64,000 bases of DNA from Streptomyces sp. AC1-42W. Its GTDB lineage: Bacteria > Actinomycetota > Actinomycetes > Streptomycetales > Streptomycetaceae. The notes beneath the pieces were generated by a model. It was not told where the DNA came from and made no database searches. It saw nothing but the letters and a program-made list of their open reading frames with translations. The stretch covers positions 3,038,001 to 3,102,000 of the forward strand of contig NZ_QKWY01000002.1 of assembly GCF_003248355.1 (NCBI RefSeq), read 5' to 3'. Made by a program: the position numbers and the translations under genes. Positions 17,955 through 24,998 of this stretch are shown here, piece by piece; positions within the stretch are counted from its first letter, which is position 1; each line of letters begins with the position of its first letter.

Positions 17955-19535
17955 TCAGCCGTGGAAGCCCAGCAGGCCGTGCAGCGTGCTGCCGCGGTCC
18001 GGGCGGGCGGCCGGGCGGGCCGCCTTGTCGGCCTCCGGCTCCGGGTCGGGGAGCTTCGGGCAGACCGCGTCCGCGTCGCCCCGGCCGGCGCGCGGCAGGG
18101 TGCCGTCGGCGAGGTAGTCCACCAGGTAGCGGTCCAGGCAGTCGTTGCCGCTCAGGGTGATCCCGTGGTTGCCGCCGCCCTGCTCGACGACCAGGCGGGA
18201 GCCGCGCAGCTTGCGGTGCAGGGTGACGCCGCCCTCGTACGGGGTGGCCGCGTCGTCGGTGGCCTGGAACAGCAGGGCCGGGGGCAGCTCGTGGTTGGAG
18301 ACGCGCACCGGGTTCAGCGGCGCTACCGGCCAGTCGGCGCACGGCGCGTTGTACCAGGTGTTGCCCCACGCCATGAACGGCGCCTTCGCGTGCACCCGCC
18401 AGGTGTCGTTGCGCCAGATGTTCCAGATGCGCGGCCAGGAGGCGTCCCGGCACTGCACGGCCGAGTAGACCGAGTACCCGTTGTCGCCGTCCGCGTCCAC
18501 CGCCGCGAACCGTTCGAACGCGGCGACGAGCGGCTTCTCGTCCGCGTCGTTCACATAGGCGGCGAACGCCTCCGCCAGCGCCGGCCAGTAACCGTTGTAG
18601 TAGCCGCCGGGCAGGAACGTGTCGTCCAGTTCGCCGGCCCCGACCTTGTCGCCCGCCGGGCGCTTCTTCACCGTGTTCCGCATCCGGTACCAGGCGGCCT
18701 CGACCGCGGCCGGGTCGGTGCCCAGGTGGTAGGTGGCGTCGTACTTCGCGACCCAGGCGGCGAACGCCTTGTGCCGGGTGTCGAACGCGTAGTCCTGGGC
18801 GAGGTTGTCGTCGTACCAGACGCCGTCCGGGTCCACGTTGGAGTCGAGGACCAGGCGCCGCACCCGCTCCGGGAAGAGCTTGGCGTACACCGCGCCGAGG
18901 TAGGTGCCGTAGGAGTACCCGAAGTAGTTCAGCTGCCGGGCGCCGGTCGCGCGCCGGATCACGTCCAGGTCCTTGGCCGCGCTCACCGTGTCCATGTACG
19001 GGAGCAGGTCCGGGTACTTCTCGCCGCAGGCGGCCGCGAAGTCACGGGCCCGGTTGCGGTTGATCCGCTCGCCGCCGAGGGACTGCGGCACCGGGTCGGG
19101 CCGTACGGGGTCGAAGTACCCCGGCAGGCAGTCCAGGGCCGGCCGGCTCTTCCCGACGCCGCGCGGGTCGAAACCGATCACGTCGTACTGGGCGGCGACC
19201 TTCTCCGGCAGCGAGGCGGCGACGAAGGGGGCCATCGACAGGCCGCTGCCGCCGGGGCCGCCCGGATTCACCAGCAGCGGGCCCTGGAAGGTCTTGGCGG
19301 TGTGCGGCACCCGGGTCAGGGCGAGGGTGATTCGGCGGCCCGCCGGGTCGTCGTGGTCGAGCGGGGCGCGCACCGTGCCGCACTGGAGCGTCGGGGACGA
19401 CGCCGTCCCGCAGTCCTTCCAGGTGATCGGCGCGGCGCGGGGTGTGGCGGTGGTGTCCGCGGCGGCCGGGGCGGCGGTCACCAGACCGGCGACCGTCGCC
19501 CCGACGGCGAACAGCAAGACTGGACGGTTCGTCAT
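17955..19535 (-). CDS. Secreted tripeptidyl aminopeptidase-like alpha/beta hydrolase
   Basis: A 526-aa exported serine hydrolase of the S33 family (Tap/SlpD/SlpE type), expected to release short peptides from protein N-termini outside the cell. The first ~27 residues are a signal peptide ending near APAAADTT. The catalytic parts are the oxyanion block VNPGGPGGSG, the nucleophile elbow GYSYGT, an Asp in QATDDAATP and the His in GGGNHGI. Family proteins are usually 500-540 aa, so it is full length. The ATG at 19535 is preceded by GGGAGG. A long inverted repeat lies just upstream and a hairpin terminator just downstream, so it is probably monocistronic. Confidence 0.88.
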   Translation of the reverse strand: MTNRPVLLFAVGATVAGLVTAAPAAADTTATPRAAPITWKDCGTASSPTLQCGTVRAPLDHDDPAGRRITLALTRVPHTAKTFQGPLLVNPGGPGGSGLSMAPFVAASLPEKVAAQYDVIGFDPRGVGKSRPALDCLPGYFDPVRPDPVPQSLGGERINRNRARDFAAACGEKYPDLLPYMDTVSAAKDLDVIRRATGARQLNYFGYSYGTYLGAVYAKLFPERVRRLVLDSNVDPDGVWYDDNLAQDYAFDTRHKAFAAWVAKYDATYHLGTDPAAVEAAWYRMRNTVKKRPAGDKVGAGELDDTFLPGGYYNGYWPALAEAFAAYVNDADEKPLVAAFERFAAVDADGDNGYSVYSAVQCRDASWPRIWNIWRNDTWRVHAKAPFMAWGNTWYNAPCADWPVAPLNPVRVSNHELPPALLFQATDDAATPYEGGVTLHRKLRGSRLVVEQGGGNHGITLSGNDCLDRYLVDYLADGTLPRAGRGDADAVCPKLPDPEPEADKAARPAARPDRGSTLHGLLGFHG

Positions 19536-19546
19536 ATGGCCTCCCG

Positions 19547-19600
19547 ATACGGGGGAACACGGCTGCGCGGGACGCAGCCCCCGCCGCATGTTCCCCGTAT
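19547..19600. promoter_or_regulatory. Nested inverted repeat upstream of the peptidase
   Basis: Outer arms ATACGGGGGAACA (19547-19559) and TGTTCCCCGTAT (19589-19600) pair with one bulge. Inside them GGCTGCG (19561-19567) pairs with CGCAGCC (19573-19579). The structure starts 12 bp upstream of the peptidase ATG and could be an operator or a 5' UTR hairpin that affects translation. Confidence 0.5.
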
Positions 19601-19667
19601 TCGGCGCCGGGAGGGCCCGTTGTGCGGAGAGATAACCCGTTTGCGCGCGGTGTGCGCGGGCGGGTGC

Positions 19668-19789
19668 TCACAGGAGGGTCAGCTGGGTGGGCTCGGAGTC
19701 GTCGAGAACAGGATCGAGAACGGGTTGGCGTGGTCGCGCAGGGCGCTCAGGATGCCGGACATCAGCCGGTAGCGGCCCTCAGCCCGTTG
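19668..19789 (-). pseudogene. 3' remnant of a radical SAM (Rv2578c-like) gene
   Basis: On the minus strand 19789-19712 encodes QRAEGRYRLMSGILSALRDH then ANPFSI, a block I recognise from actinobacterial Rv2578c-family radical SAM proteins. After ANPFSI the frame changes, and 19715-19668 encodes DPVLDDSEPTQLTLL plus a stop, which looks like the normal C-terminus. The material between these parts is missing, so this remnant has an internal deletion. The matching 5' remnant lies at 24696-24838 in the same orientation beyond the integrative element. The family name rests on memory of the conserved sequence. Confidence 0.65.
19775..19789. other. Left attachment core of the integrative element
   Basis: GCCCTCAGCCCGTTG matches GCCCTCCGCCCGCTG at 24696-24710 at 13 of 15 positions. 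Both lie where the radical SAM reading frame encodes QRAEG and is interrupted. A serine integrase crossover would fall inside this core. The exact dinucleotide cannot be fixed from sequence alone. Confidence 0.6.
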
Positions 19790-19830
19790 GACACTGGCGA
19801 CCCCTGCCTCTGACGTGCGAATCTTGGCCC

Positions 19831-21486
19831 ATGAGCACCCCAACCGAAGACACCAGCACCCTGATCGACCTGGTGTGCCGCAAGAGCCAAGCCGTGAAGT
19901 CGAAGACCGGGCGCCGGGAAATCTCCGTCAGTGCACAGGAAGCACGGGGGAGACGTACAGCGGCTGAGCTGGGTCTCACCGTGCGGCACGTCTGGCGGGA
20001 AGTCGGCAGCGCTAGCCGGTTCCGCCGAAGCAAGAAGGTGGCCCAGCAAGACCTAGCGTTGCAGGCGCTTGAGAAAGGCGAGATTGGTGCCCTTTGGGTA
20101 TTTCGCCTTGACCGGTGGACGCGGCGTGGGGCAGGAGCAATCCTCAGCATTGTTGAGCCGCAGGACGGACGGCCCCGGCGTTTGCTGGTGGACAACTGCG
20201 ACGCGAAAAACCCTGGAATCGGGCTGGATTCTGCTAACCCGCGCGACCGCTCGGAATTGATTCGTCATGCCGAGGATGCCCGGGAAGAGACGGAAATTCT
20301 TAGTGAGCGTGTGCGGAACGCGAAGACGTTTCAGCGCGACAACGGAGAATGGCTTAACGGCGTGGCCCCCTATGGTCTCAGAATCGTCATGGTCACGACT
20401 GGGGACGAAGACGGGGAACAGATCGAAGAGCGCAAGTTGGAGCGTGACACCGAAACATCCGCTGGAATCCCCGGCGAGCCGACAGTGACCAAGCTGGAAA
20501 TTGCTCGATGGGTTACATACGAAGCTCCTGTTTCCGGGCACGCCAAACGGAAAATCTCCCGGATGCTCAACGATCGTGGCGTTCCGTCGCCGACCGGTGG
20601 CACATGGGCTTTTAGTACGGTTGCCAACATGATTGATAACCCTGCCTATGCGGGCTGGCAGGTAACCGGGCGCGAAGACGGAAAGTCCAGGCGGATGCTG
20701 TACCGAAATGCAGCTGGTGAGCGAGTCAGTGTTATGGTGGGACCGTCAGTGTTGACCGAAGTCGAGTACAACGCAGCTCAGGCAGCATCCAGGGGAACCG
20801 GTCCTGCCATTGATAAAGAATCATGGCGGGCACGTCATGTTCTCACGGATCTCCTTGAATGTGCCGGGTGCGGGTCCTCCGCTACGTGGCGTGGGAAAGG
20901 GTATTGTTGCTGGCGCCCGGGTGCGGGGGGAGTGTGTCCGGCCCCGGCGTACGTGGCGCAGAAAGGTGCTGAGGAATACGTCTACATGCGCTGGTCTTCT
21001 CGACTAGCAGCGGCTGAGCCCCATGACCGCTTGCTGGCGATTGTGGCGGAGCGCTGGCAAGCCCGACAAGACCCTCAGGCGTCAGAAGATGAAGCAGCCG
21101 CGAGGGCGGCTTTGGCAGACGCAGAAGCAGCCCTCAGCCGTCTGTGGAAAGACCGGCGCGCTGGACTCTACGACGGCCCCTCAGAGCGATTCTTTGCCCC
21201 GGCGCTGACTGAGGCCAATGAGGCAGTCCTAGACGCACAGAAGACCGTTGAGGAAACGCGCGGACGCGAAGGCGTTGATATTTCGTTCCTTCTCGACACG
21301 TCGTATCAACGCGAAGCCTGGGACGATGCAGACGACGCGCTTAAGCGAGACCTTTTGCGGCTCGCTATTCGGCGCATCCGGGTTAAAAAGGCAGACTATC
21401 GGGGGCAGGCATTCACTGGCGACGCACGCATGGAAATTATCTGGCATGACGACGAAGGCGTCTATAATATGTCGTCGGTCAAATGA
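19831..21486 (+). CDS. int: Large serine recombinase (integrase)
   Basis: A 551-aa site-specific recombinase that would integrate or excise the element between attP and attB. The N-terminal catalytic domain has the presumed nucleophile Ser19 in CRKSQ, and the arginine motif FRLDRWTRRG near residue 97. The recombinase domain follows (NGVAPYGLRIV, ISRMLNDRGVPSPTGGTW). The zinc ribbon begins with C344 and C347 (ECAGCG) and closes with VCPAP. A coiled-coil-like segment and C-terminal tail complete the family layout. The ATG at 19831 lies just inside the left attachment core, the usual place for an integrase. No strong ribosome binding site precedes it. The gene looks intact. Confidence 0.9.
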   Translation: MSTPTEDTSTLIDLVCRKSQAVKSKTGRREISVSAQEARGRRTAAELGLTVRHVWREVGSASRFRRSKKVAQQDLALQALEKGEIGALWVFRLDRWTRRGAGAILSIVEPQDGRPRRLLVDNCDAKNPGIGLDSANPRDRSELIRHAEDAREETEILSERVRNAKTFQRDNGEWLNGVAPYGLRIVMVTTGDEDGEQIEERKLERDTETSAGIPGEPTVTKLEIARWVTYEAPVSGHAKRKISRMLNDRGVPSPTGGTWAFSTVANMIDNPAYAGWQVTGREDGKSRRMLYRNAAGERVSVMVGPSVLTEVEYNAAQAASRGTGPAIDKESWRARHVLTDLLECAGCGSSATWRGKGYCCWRPGAGGVCPAPAYVAQKGAEEYVYMRWSSRLAAAEPHDRLLAIVAERWQARQDPQASEDEAAARAALADAEAALSRLWKDRRAGLYDGPSERFFAPALTEANEAVLDAQKTVEETRGREGVDISFLLDTSYQREAWDDADDALKRDLLRLAIRRIRVKKADYRGQAFTGDARMEIIWHDDEGVYNMSSVK

Positions 21487-21491
21487 CCGAA

Positions 21492-21743
21492 TCACGCCGT
21501 ATCGGGGACGCGTGGCTCCGCAACGTAGATGAAGGCGCAGATGAGGAGAGCGAAGAGAGTGGGCACCAGGAATATCAAGCATCGTTGAATAGAATCGACC
21601 GCTTGGCTGGCGTACTTACGCTTGATACTAACGCTTTCGCGGCCGTTTCCGGAACCTTTCTGAATGACGACGGCACGAGATCGTGCCGGGGCCTTCTGGG
21701 TAGACGGAGGAGATCTCTGCCGCCACCTGTACTGGAGCGCCAT
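21492..21743 (-). CDS. Possible small single-pass membrane protein
   Basis: An 83-aa open frame with a basic N-terminal half and a clear hydrophobic segment (CLIFLVPTLFALLICAFIYV) near the C-terminus. It has no good ribosome binding site and no recognised family. It lies in the 350-bp gap between the integrase and the convergent regulator, where an opposite-strand frame also exists, so this call is tentative. Confidence 0.3.
   Translation of the reverse strand: MALQYRWRQRSPPSTQKAPARSRAVVIQKGSGNGRESVSIKRKYASQAVDSIQRCLIFLVPTLFALLICAFIYVAEPRVPDTA
21671..21688. promoter_or_regulatory. 18-bp palindrome CGGCACGA-GA-TCGTGCCG
   Basis: Perfect eight-base arms around a two-base centre. The tight centre favours a protein-binding site over a hairpin. 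It lies downstream of the integrase and upstream of nothing obvious on the plus strand, so its target gene is unclear. Confidence 0.45.
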
Positions 21744-21768
21744 TGACGCGTTGGCGCACCTTATTGTG

Positions 21769-21811
21769 AGCCCCGCTCCTGCTGCCTCTACTAGGCAGTC
21801 GGTGCGGGGCT
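21769..21811. terminator. Bidirectional terminator between integrase and regulator
   Basis: AGCCCCGC (21769-21776) pairs with GCGGGGCT (21804-21811), and an inner CTGCC/GGCAG stem extends the fold. It separates the convergent integrase and HTH regulator genes. Confidence 0.6.
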
Positions 21812-21836
21812 CTCTGTGTTTCTGATAGCTGGCGAG

Positions 21837-22682
21837 TTACGCCAGGGCATCGATAGAAGATGTGATGAGCGCGCGGGCATTCGCGCCGTAGGCAGCAACG
21901 TCTTTCAGATTCCCAAACGCCTTGAGGTACAGCGCTACGTCACTCGGCTGGGTTTCCTTGATGGCCGCTGTCAGAGTTTCCACGTGGACGCGCCTACGGT
22001 CAAAGATGGTGAACGTTTCCAGCGGCCATGCTGCCCGGGGCGCCGTAAACGGAATGATGCCCAGCGAGACAGACGGAAGTGCCATCACGGACAACAGGTG
22101 CCCTAGCTGTGCGGCCATCACTTCCGCGCTGCCGACTCGGTACTTCAAGACTGATTCCTCAACCAGGACAGCGAATCGGTGGTCACCCTCCCGGATGACG
22201 TGTGATCGATTCATTCGCGCTGTCACGGCGTCTGACACGTCGTTCGGCGTCCCCCGGAACTCTGCAATTGAAGTCAGCAACGCAGTGGCATATCCGGGTG
22301 TTTGGAAGAAGCCGGGCACCACGTTGGAGCAGTACACATGGAATTGCTGCGTCTGCTCGTAGAGGGGTACGCCCGACTCTTGTAGCTGCCTCAGGCCCGT
22401 TCGCTGTAGCCGCTTCCACTGGACGTACATGGAATCAGCCTGACGATTGGCGGCAATCAAGTCGTCGGCTTGCTCCGGGACTCCGCACGCCGTGCACCAG
22501 GCCCTTATGTCAGCGTCGCTGGGCGGTGTCTTGATGTTCTCGATCCGTGATGACTTTGACTCGCTCCACCCGCACCGGACAGCCAACTCACGTCCCGTGA
22601 TTCCTGCGTCAAGCCTCATTTCCCGCAACCGACTGGCTACGGCTTCCCTGGCCTCTTGGGCTTTGGGCGAAGGGGATGACAT
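21837..22682 (-). CDS. HTH (XRE) regulator with DUF5753, Scr1-type
   Basis: A 281-aa cytoplasmic DNA-binding protein. An N-terminal XRE helix-turn-helix (about residues 18-50, ITGRELAVRCGWSESKSSRI) is followed by the ~180-aa DUF5753 domain with blocks such as QFHVYCSNVVPGFFQTPGYA and the AAWPLETFTIFD region. This architecture is widespread in Streptomyces, often next to DUF397 proteins, and has been described as the antitoxin-like partner of the Scr1 family. It is the last gene of a three-gene minus-strand unit, 21 bp after the DUF6879 gene. A DUF397-like gene lies on the other strand of the same element. It probably controls the element's own promoters. Confidence 0.88.
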   Translation of the reverse strand: MSSPSPKAQEAREAVASRLREMRLDAGITGRELAVRCGWSESKSSRIENIKTPPSDADIRAWCTACGVPEQADDLIAANRQADSMYVQWKRLQRTGLRQLQESGVPLYEQTQQFHVYCSNVVPGFFQTPGYATALLTSIAEFRGTPNDVSDAVTARMNRSHVIREGDHRFAVLVEESVLKYRVGSAEVMAAQLGHLLSVMALPSVSLGIIPFTAPRAAWPLETFTIFDRRRVHVETLTAAIKETQPSDVALYLKAFGNLKDVAAYGANARALITSSIDALA

Positions 22683-22703
22683 GAGTTGGCTGTCCGGTTG
22701 CTC

Positions 22704-23219
22704 TTAGATCTTGTATTCGCTGTGCGGGATGGCTCGCTGCCAGACCTCTTCGAACGCCCGGCCACAGAGTGCCAACGTGTCGGCGTTCCTGCTGAGTTCG
22801 TCCGTGACGTGGCTGCCGTCCCCGGCGAAGTGGTGGAGGCGGATCAGGTTGCCGTCGAACAGCCAGAAGTCATTGGCGGGCACCAGGAAGCCCGTTGCCT
22901 GACTCCGGGGCAGCCAGCGCACATCTTCGCCGGCTGTGATGTTGGCGTGCGTGGCGTAGTGCTCCCAGCGGATGTATTCGCTGACCGGCTTTGACACGAT
23001 GCGGGCACGACGAACGGCGACCCCACGGGCTACGGCGTCCGCAATCGTCTGGTGGAACGGATGCCACCAGGATTCACGGTCGTCCCAGTCGACGCGTTCG
23101 CCGCGCTGCCATGCCTCTAGCCGGGGGTTCGTCCCGTAGTCGTCCCGCGCTTCGAAGTGGACGGCAGATTCACGGGTGTTGGCCAGTAGCTCACTGAACG
23201 GCGGAACGCTCGACGGCAT
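22704..23219 (-). CDS. DUF6879 family protein
   Basis: A 171-aa protein with the family pattern FEARDDYGTNPRLEAW near residue 23, the aromatic-rich EYIRWEHYATHANITAGEDVRWLPR block, and NDFWLFDG followed by LIRLHHF. The biochemical role is unknown. DUF6879 proteins usually sit directly beside DUF5753 HTH regulators, as here, and may be the effector half of that pair. It stops with TAA, rare in this GC-rich genome. Its start overlaps the end of the upstream 84-aa gene by 29 bases, so the genes are co-transcribed. Confidence 0.8.
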   Translation of the reverse strand: MPSSVPPFSELLANTRESAVHFEARDDYGTNPRLEAWQRGERVDWDDRESWWHPFHQTIADAVARGVAVRRARIVSKPVSEYIRWEHYATHANITAGEDVRWLPRSQATGFLVPANDFWLFDGNLIRLHHFAGDGSHVTDELSRNADTLALCGRAFEEVWQRAIPHSEYKI

Positions 23220-23445
23220 CGCACGCTTCCCTGATCATCGGCACCATGCGCGCCGGAATCCTGATGACTTCTTCGCTGTCCGGGATTCCTCCCTTGGCCG
23301 GGCTGGTCGCCTCACAGGCCGCACGAAGCTCAGGGCTGCCCTTCCAGCCCTGCAATACCAGTTCCCCCGCTTCTTCGTCAGCCCACACGGTCGGGCAGTG
23401 CTCAAGGTCGGTGTTCGGGTCGATGCCGACGAACCGTAGCGCCAT
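23191..23445 (-). CDS. Small conserved protein upstream of DUF6879
   Basis: An 84-aa acidic protein starting MALRFVGIDPNTDLEHCPTV with a strong GGAGAGAGG ribosome binding site. I recognise it only as one of the short proteins that precede DUF6879/DUF5753 pairs. It contains no zinc-binding pair or membrane segment. It is the first gene of the three-gene unit and its start faces the 183-bp control region of the element. Confidence 0.7.
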   Translation of the reverse strand: MALRFVGIDPNTDLEHCPTVWADEEAGELVLQGWKGSPELRAACEATSPAKGGIPDSEEVIRIPARMVPMIREACDAVERSAVQ

Positions 23446-23628
23446 GACGGCCTCTCTCCGTTTGCGGTTGCCTGAACTTGCATGGCAATCCTGCCAGTTC
23501 ACTGTGAGCAGTCAAGACGGCCTGCAACGAATCAGCGTGCAAGTCGGTGCAAGTTTGTGGAGCGGGGCGCGTGGCCGGTCGTTGACTGCTCATCAGTCGG
23601 CAGGGCACGGATGAGGGGACGGCGGAAG
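23446..23628. promoter_or_regulatory. Divergent control region of the element
   Basis: This 183-bp region separates the leftward regulator operon from the rightward small genes. It holds two direct copies of GTGCAAGT at 23537-23544 and 23547-23554, exactly ten bases apart, one inverted copy (ACTTGCA, 23476-23482), and a ten-base inverted repeat GAGCAGTCAA (23506-23515) / TTGACTGCTC (23582-23591). The layout resembles a phage-like immunity switch. Confidence 0.5.
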
Positions 23629-23826
23629 ATGGCCAGCAAGACGCAGCAGGACGAGACCACGGACGCCAGTGGGTGGGAGTACACGACCTACGCGCCGAAG
23701 GACGAGACGTGCCCGGCCTGCATGAAGCCGATTGGTCCCCTGGAGCGTGTCCGGCGGGGGTCGCTGGAAAGGCAGTCGGGCGCCCCGGTTGTGATCTACC
23801 GGCACCTTGGAAAGTGCCCGTCGTGA
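23629..23826 (+). CDS. Small CxxC protein of the element
   Basis: A 65-aa protein with a CPAC pair near residue 30 and a further Cys near the C-terminus (GKCPS), which suggests metal binding. An in-frame ATG at 23611 is an alternative start. The one at 23629 has GGGGA at usable distance. Its stop overlaps the GTG of the next gene (GTGA), so the two are translationally coupled. The function is not known. Similar short proteins are common in actinomycete integrative elements. Confidence 0.65.
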   Translation: MASKTQQDETTDASGWEYTTYAPKDETCPACMKPIGPLERVRRGSLERQSGAPVVIYRHLGKCPS

Positions 23827-24062
23827 CACGCGCTACCTACCGGTTCCGCGAGCACACGCTGACCCCGGACACCGGCCCCGAGTCCGACCCGTGGCAGTCC
23901 GCCATGGAGTGCAAGGGGTGCGGGCGGTGCAGCGAGAAAAGCGAGAGCGCCGAGGACGGCACCGCGTGGGCCGCTGAACATCTCAAGGCCAACCCCGGTC
24001 ACCTCACGTATCGGGAGGTCATCACGCGCCCTTACCGGTTCGATCCGGGGGAGTGGCTGTGA
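23823..24062 (+). CDS. Small zinc-ribbon-like protein (DUF7848-like)
   Basis: A 79-aa protein starting at GTG 23823 inside the preceding stop. It contains CKGCGRCSEKSE near residues 31-42 and ends with a conserved-looking HLTYREVITRPYRF block. I associate this pattern with DUF7848 proteins of Streptomyces elements, but that label is from memory and uncertain. It may bind zinc, and its role is unknown. Confidence 0.65.
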   Translation: MTRATYRFREHTLTPDTGPESDPWQSAMECKGCGRCSEKSESAEDGTAWAAEHLKANPGHLTYREVITRPYRFDPGEWL

Positions 24063-24205
24063 CGACTGGTTCCCGCTAAGTTCCCGGCTCCGTTCGCTGT
24101 CGGCAGCGTGCGGGGCGCGGGGCATGTTCCCGCCCCTTTCGTGCTGTCGCCGATTCAGCGCGATCGGGGCGGGCTCCACAACACCGAAGAAGGGAAGTAC
24201 GCATC

Positions 24206-24415
24206 ATGACCGGACGCCCCGAGTTCGATTTCGTCACGACGGCCGCGTGCCGTGACGCACGCGTGAACAACTGCCCCCAGGTCGCCACCAACGTCCCCGG
24301 CGTCGTCGCCTTGCGCGACAGCAACCGGCCGGACATCGTCGTCACGTACACGGCTGCCGAGTGGGCCGACCTGACGGCCGCCATCAAGGGCGGAGAGTTC
24401 GACCTGAGCGCCTGA
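24206..24415 (+). CDS. DUF397-like protein
   Basis: A 69-aa protein matching the DUF397 outline: an N-terminal Cys-containing part (NNCPQVATNVPGVVALRDS) and the C-terminal YTAAEWADLTAAIKGGEFDL block that replaces the usual FTPAEWRAF-type motif. DUF397 proteins normally pair with DUF5753 HTH regulators, and one is encoded in the same element on the other strand. Such pairs have been described as toxin-antitoxin-like or as developmental regulators. An AGGGAAG ribosome binding site precedes the ATG. Confidence 0.7.
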   Translation: MTGRPEFDFVTTAACRDARVNNCPQVATNVPGVVALRDSNRPDIVVTYTAAEWADLTAAIKGGEFDLSA

Positions 24416-24426
24416 GAGAAGGTCCC

Positions 24427-24597
24427 GTGAGCCGGTGTCCGCGCTGTGCCGACGAGTGCCCCAGTGACCCCGAGAACGGGTTGCCGTGGTGCGCGCGGTG
24501 CGGGGCGTTCTTCGGGCTCTCGTTGCCCGCCTGCCGGGGACTGTGGTGGTCACGCGACGCTGCTACTCGTCAGCCGGTCCGGCGGCGTGAACACTGA
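24427..24597 (+). CDS. Very short zinc-ribbon protein
   Basis: A 56-aa protein starting at GTG 24427 with GAGAGAAGG upstream. Two CxxC pairs (CPRC and CARC) and an extra Cys in between form a likely zinc ribbon. It begins 11 bp after the DUF397-like stop and ends just before a strong terminator, so it is the last gene of the rightward unit. Confidence 0.6.
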   Translation: MSRCPRCADECPSDPENGLPWCARCGAFFGLSLPACRGLWWSRDAATRQPVRRREH

Positions 24598-24614
24598 GCG
24601 GGACGGCTCCCCAG

Positions 24615-24657
24615 AGGCCCCGTCTGTGCGCTTCCCCGTAGCGCAGGGGCGGGGCCT
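24615..24657 (+). terminator. Rho-independent terminator at right end of the element
   Basis: AGGCCCCG (24615-24622) pairs with CGGGGCCT (24650-24657), with an inner TGCGC/GCGCA stem and a following TTT. It closes the small-gene unit before the right attachment core. Confidence 0.8.
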
Positions 24658-24695
24658 TTTGCCTGGTCAGCTGCCTCTACTGGCATTGTGCAACC

Positions 24696-24710
24696 GCCCT
24701 CCGCCCGCTG
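24696..24710. other. Right attachment core of the integrative element
   Basis: GCCCTCCGCCCGCTG pairs with the left core at 19775-19789. Immediately beyond it the minus strand encodes HIAMGTNVDRYQRAEG of the radical SAM protein, which continues directly into the left remnant's QRAEGRYRLM. This identifies the host target precisely. Confidence 0.6.
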
Positions 24711-24838
24711 GTAGCGGTCCACGTTGGTGCCCATCGCGATGTGCGCGCCGCGTCGTCACGGCGTCGGCGGCGAAGAGCGCACCCGTACCGCCCGCGGGGC
24801 GGTCGGCGCGGTCTTCGGCCAGATTGTCCCAGCGCATG
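24696..24838 (-). pseudogene. 5' remnant of the split radical SAM gene
   Basis: Starts at ATG 24838 with MRWDNLAEDRADRP and runs to DAVTTR (24749), the usual N-terminus of Rv2578c-like radical SAM proteins. It then jumps, out of frame, to HIAMGTNVDRYQRAEG (24743-24696). About 90 residues, including the expected CxxxCxxC iron-sulfur motif, are missing between these blocks. The gene is therefore doubly damaged: split by the element and internally deleted. GAGGAGGCATCC lies just upstream as the old ribosome binding site. Confidence 0.7.
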
Positions 24839-24998
24839 GATGCCTCCTCGGTAGTTCCGGACCGAGAATAGAACACTTGTTCCCATGATCGTTTTTTCCT
24901 CTTCGTCCCGGACTCCGTCCGGGGCCGGATTTTGTGCCCGCCCCCCGAGGTGGTTGGCTCAGCACACCCCCGAACAACCGAGTGCTGGAGGAACAGCC

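Larger units (their letters stand above)
19775..24710. mobile_element. Integrative element with serine integrase in radical SAM gene
   Basis: About 4.9 kb bounded by two near-identical 15-bp cores and flanked by the two halves of one split gene. It carries a large serine integrase at the left end, a convergent DUF5753 HTH regulator operon, and a rightward set of four tiny genes ending at a strong terminator. Codon use is visibly less G/C-biased at third positions than in the flanks, especially in the integrase. No replication, transfer or phage structural genes are present, so it is a minimal or reduced element rather than a full AICE or prophage. Confidence 0.75.

Noticed and set aside
21483..21746. 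Plus-strand frame overlapping the integrase stop (ATGA)
   Set aside because: No ribosome binding site or recognisable sequence, and a lower-quality translation than the opposite-strand membrane candidate; both remain doubtful.
19775..24710. Element considered as a conjugative AICE or complete prophage
   Set aside because: No FtsK/TraB-like transfer gene, replication initiator, or phage head/tail genes are present.
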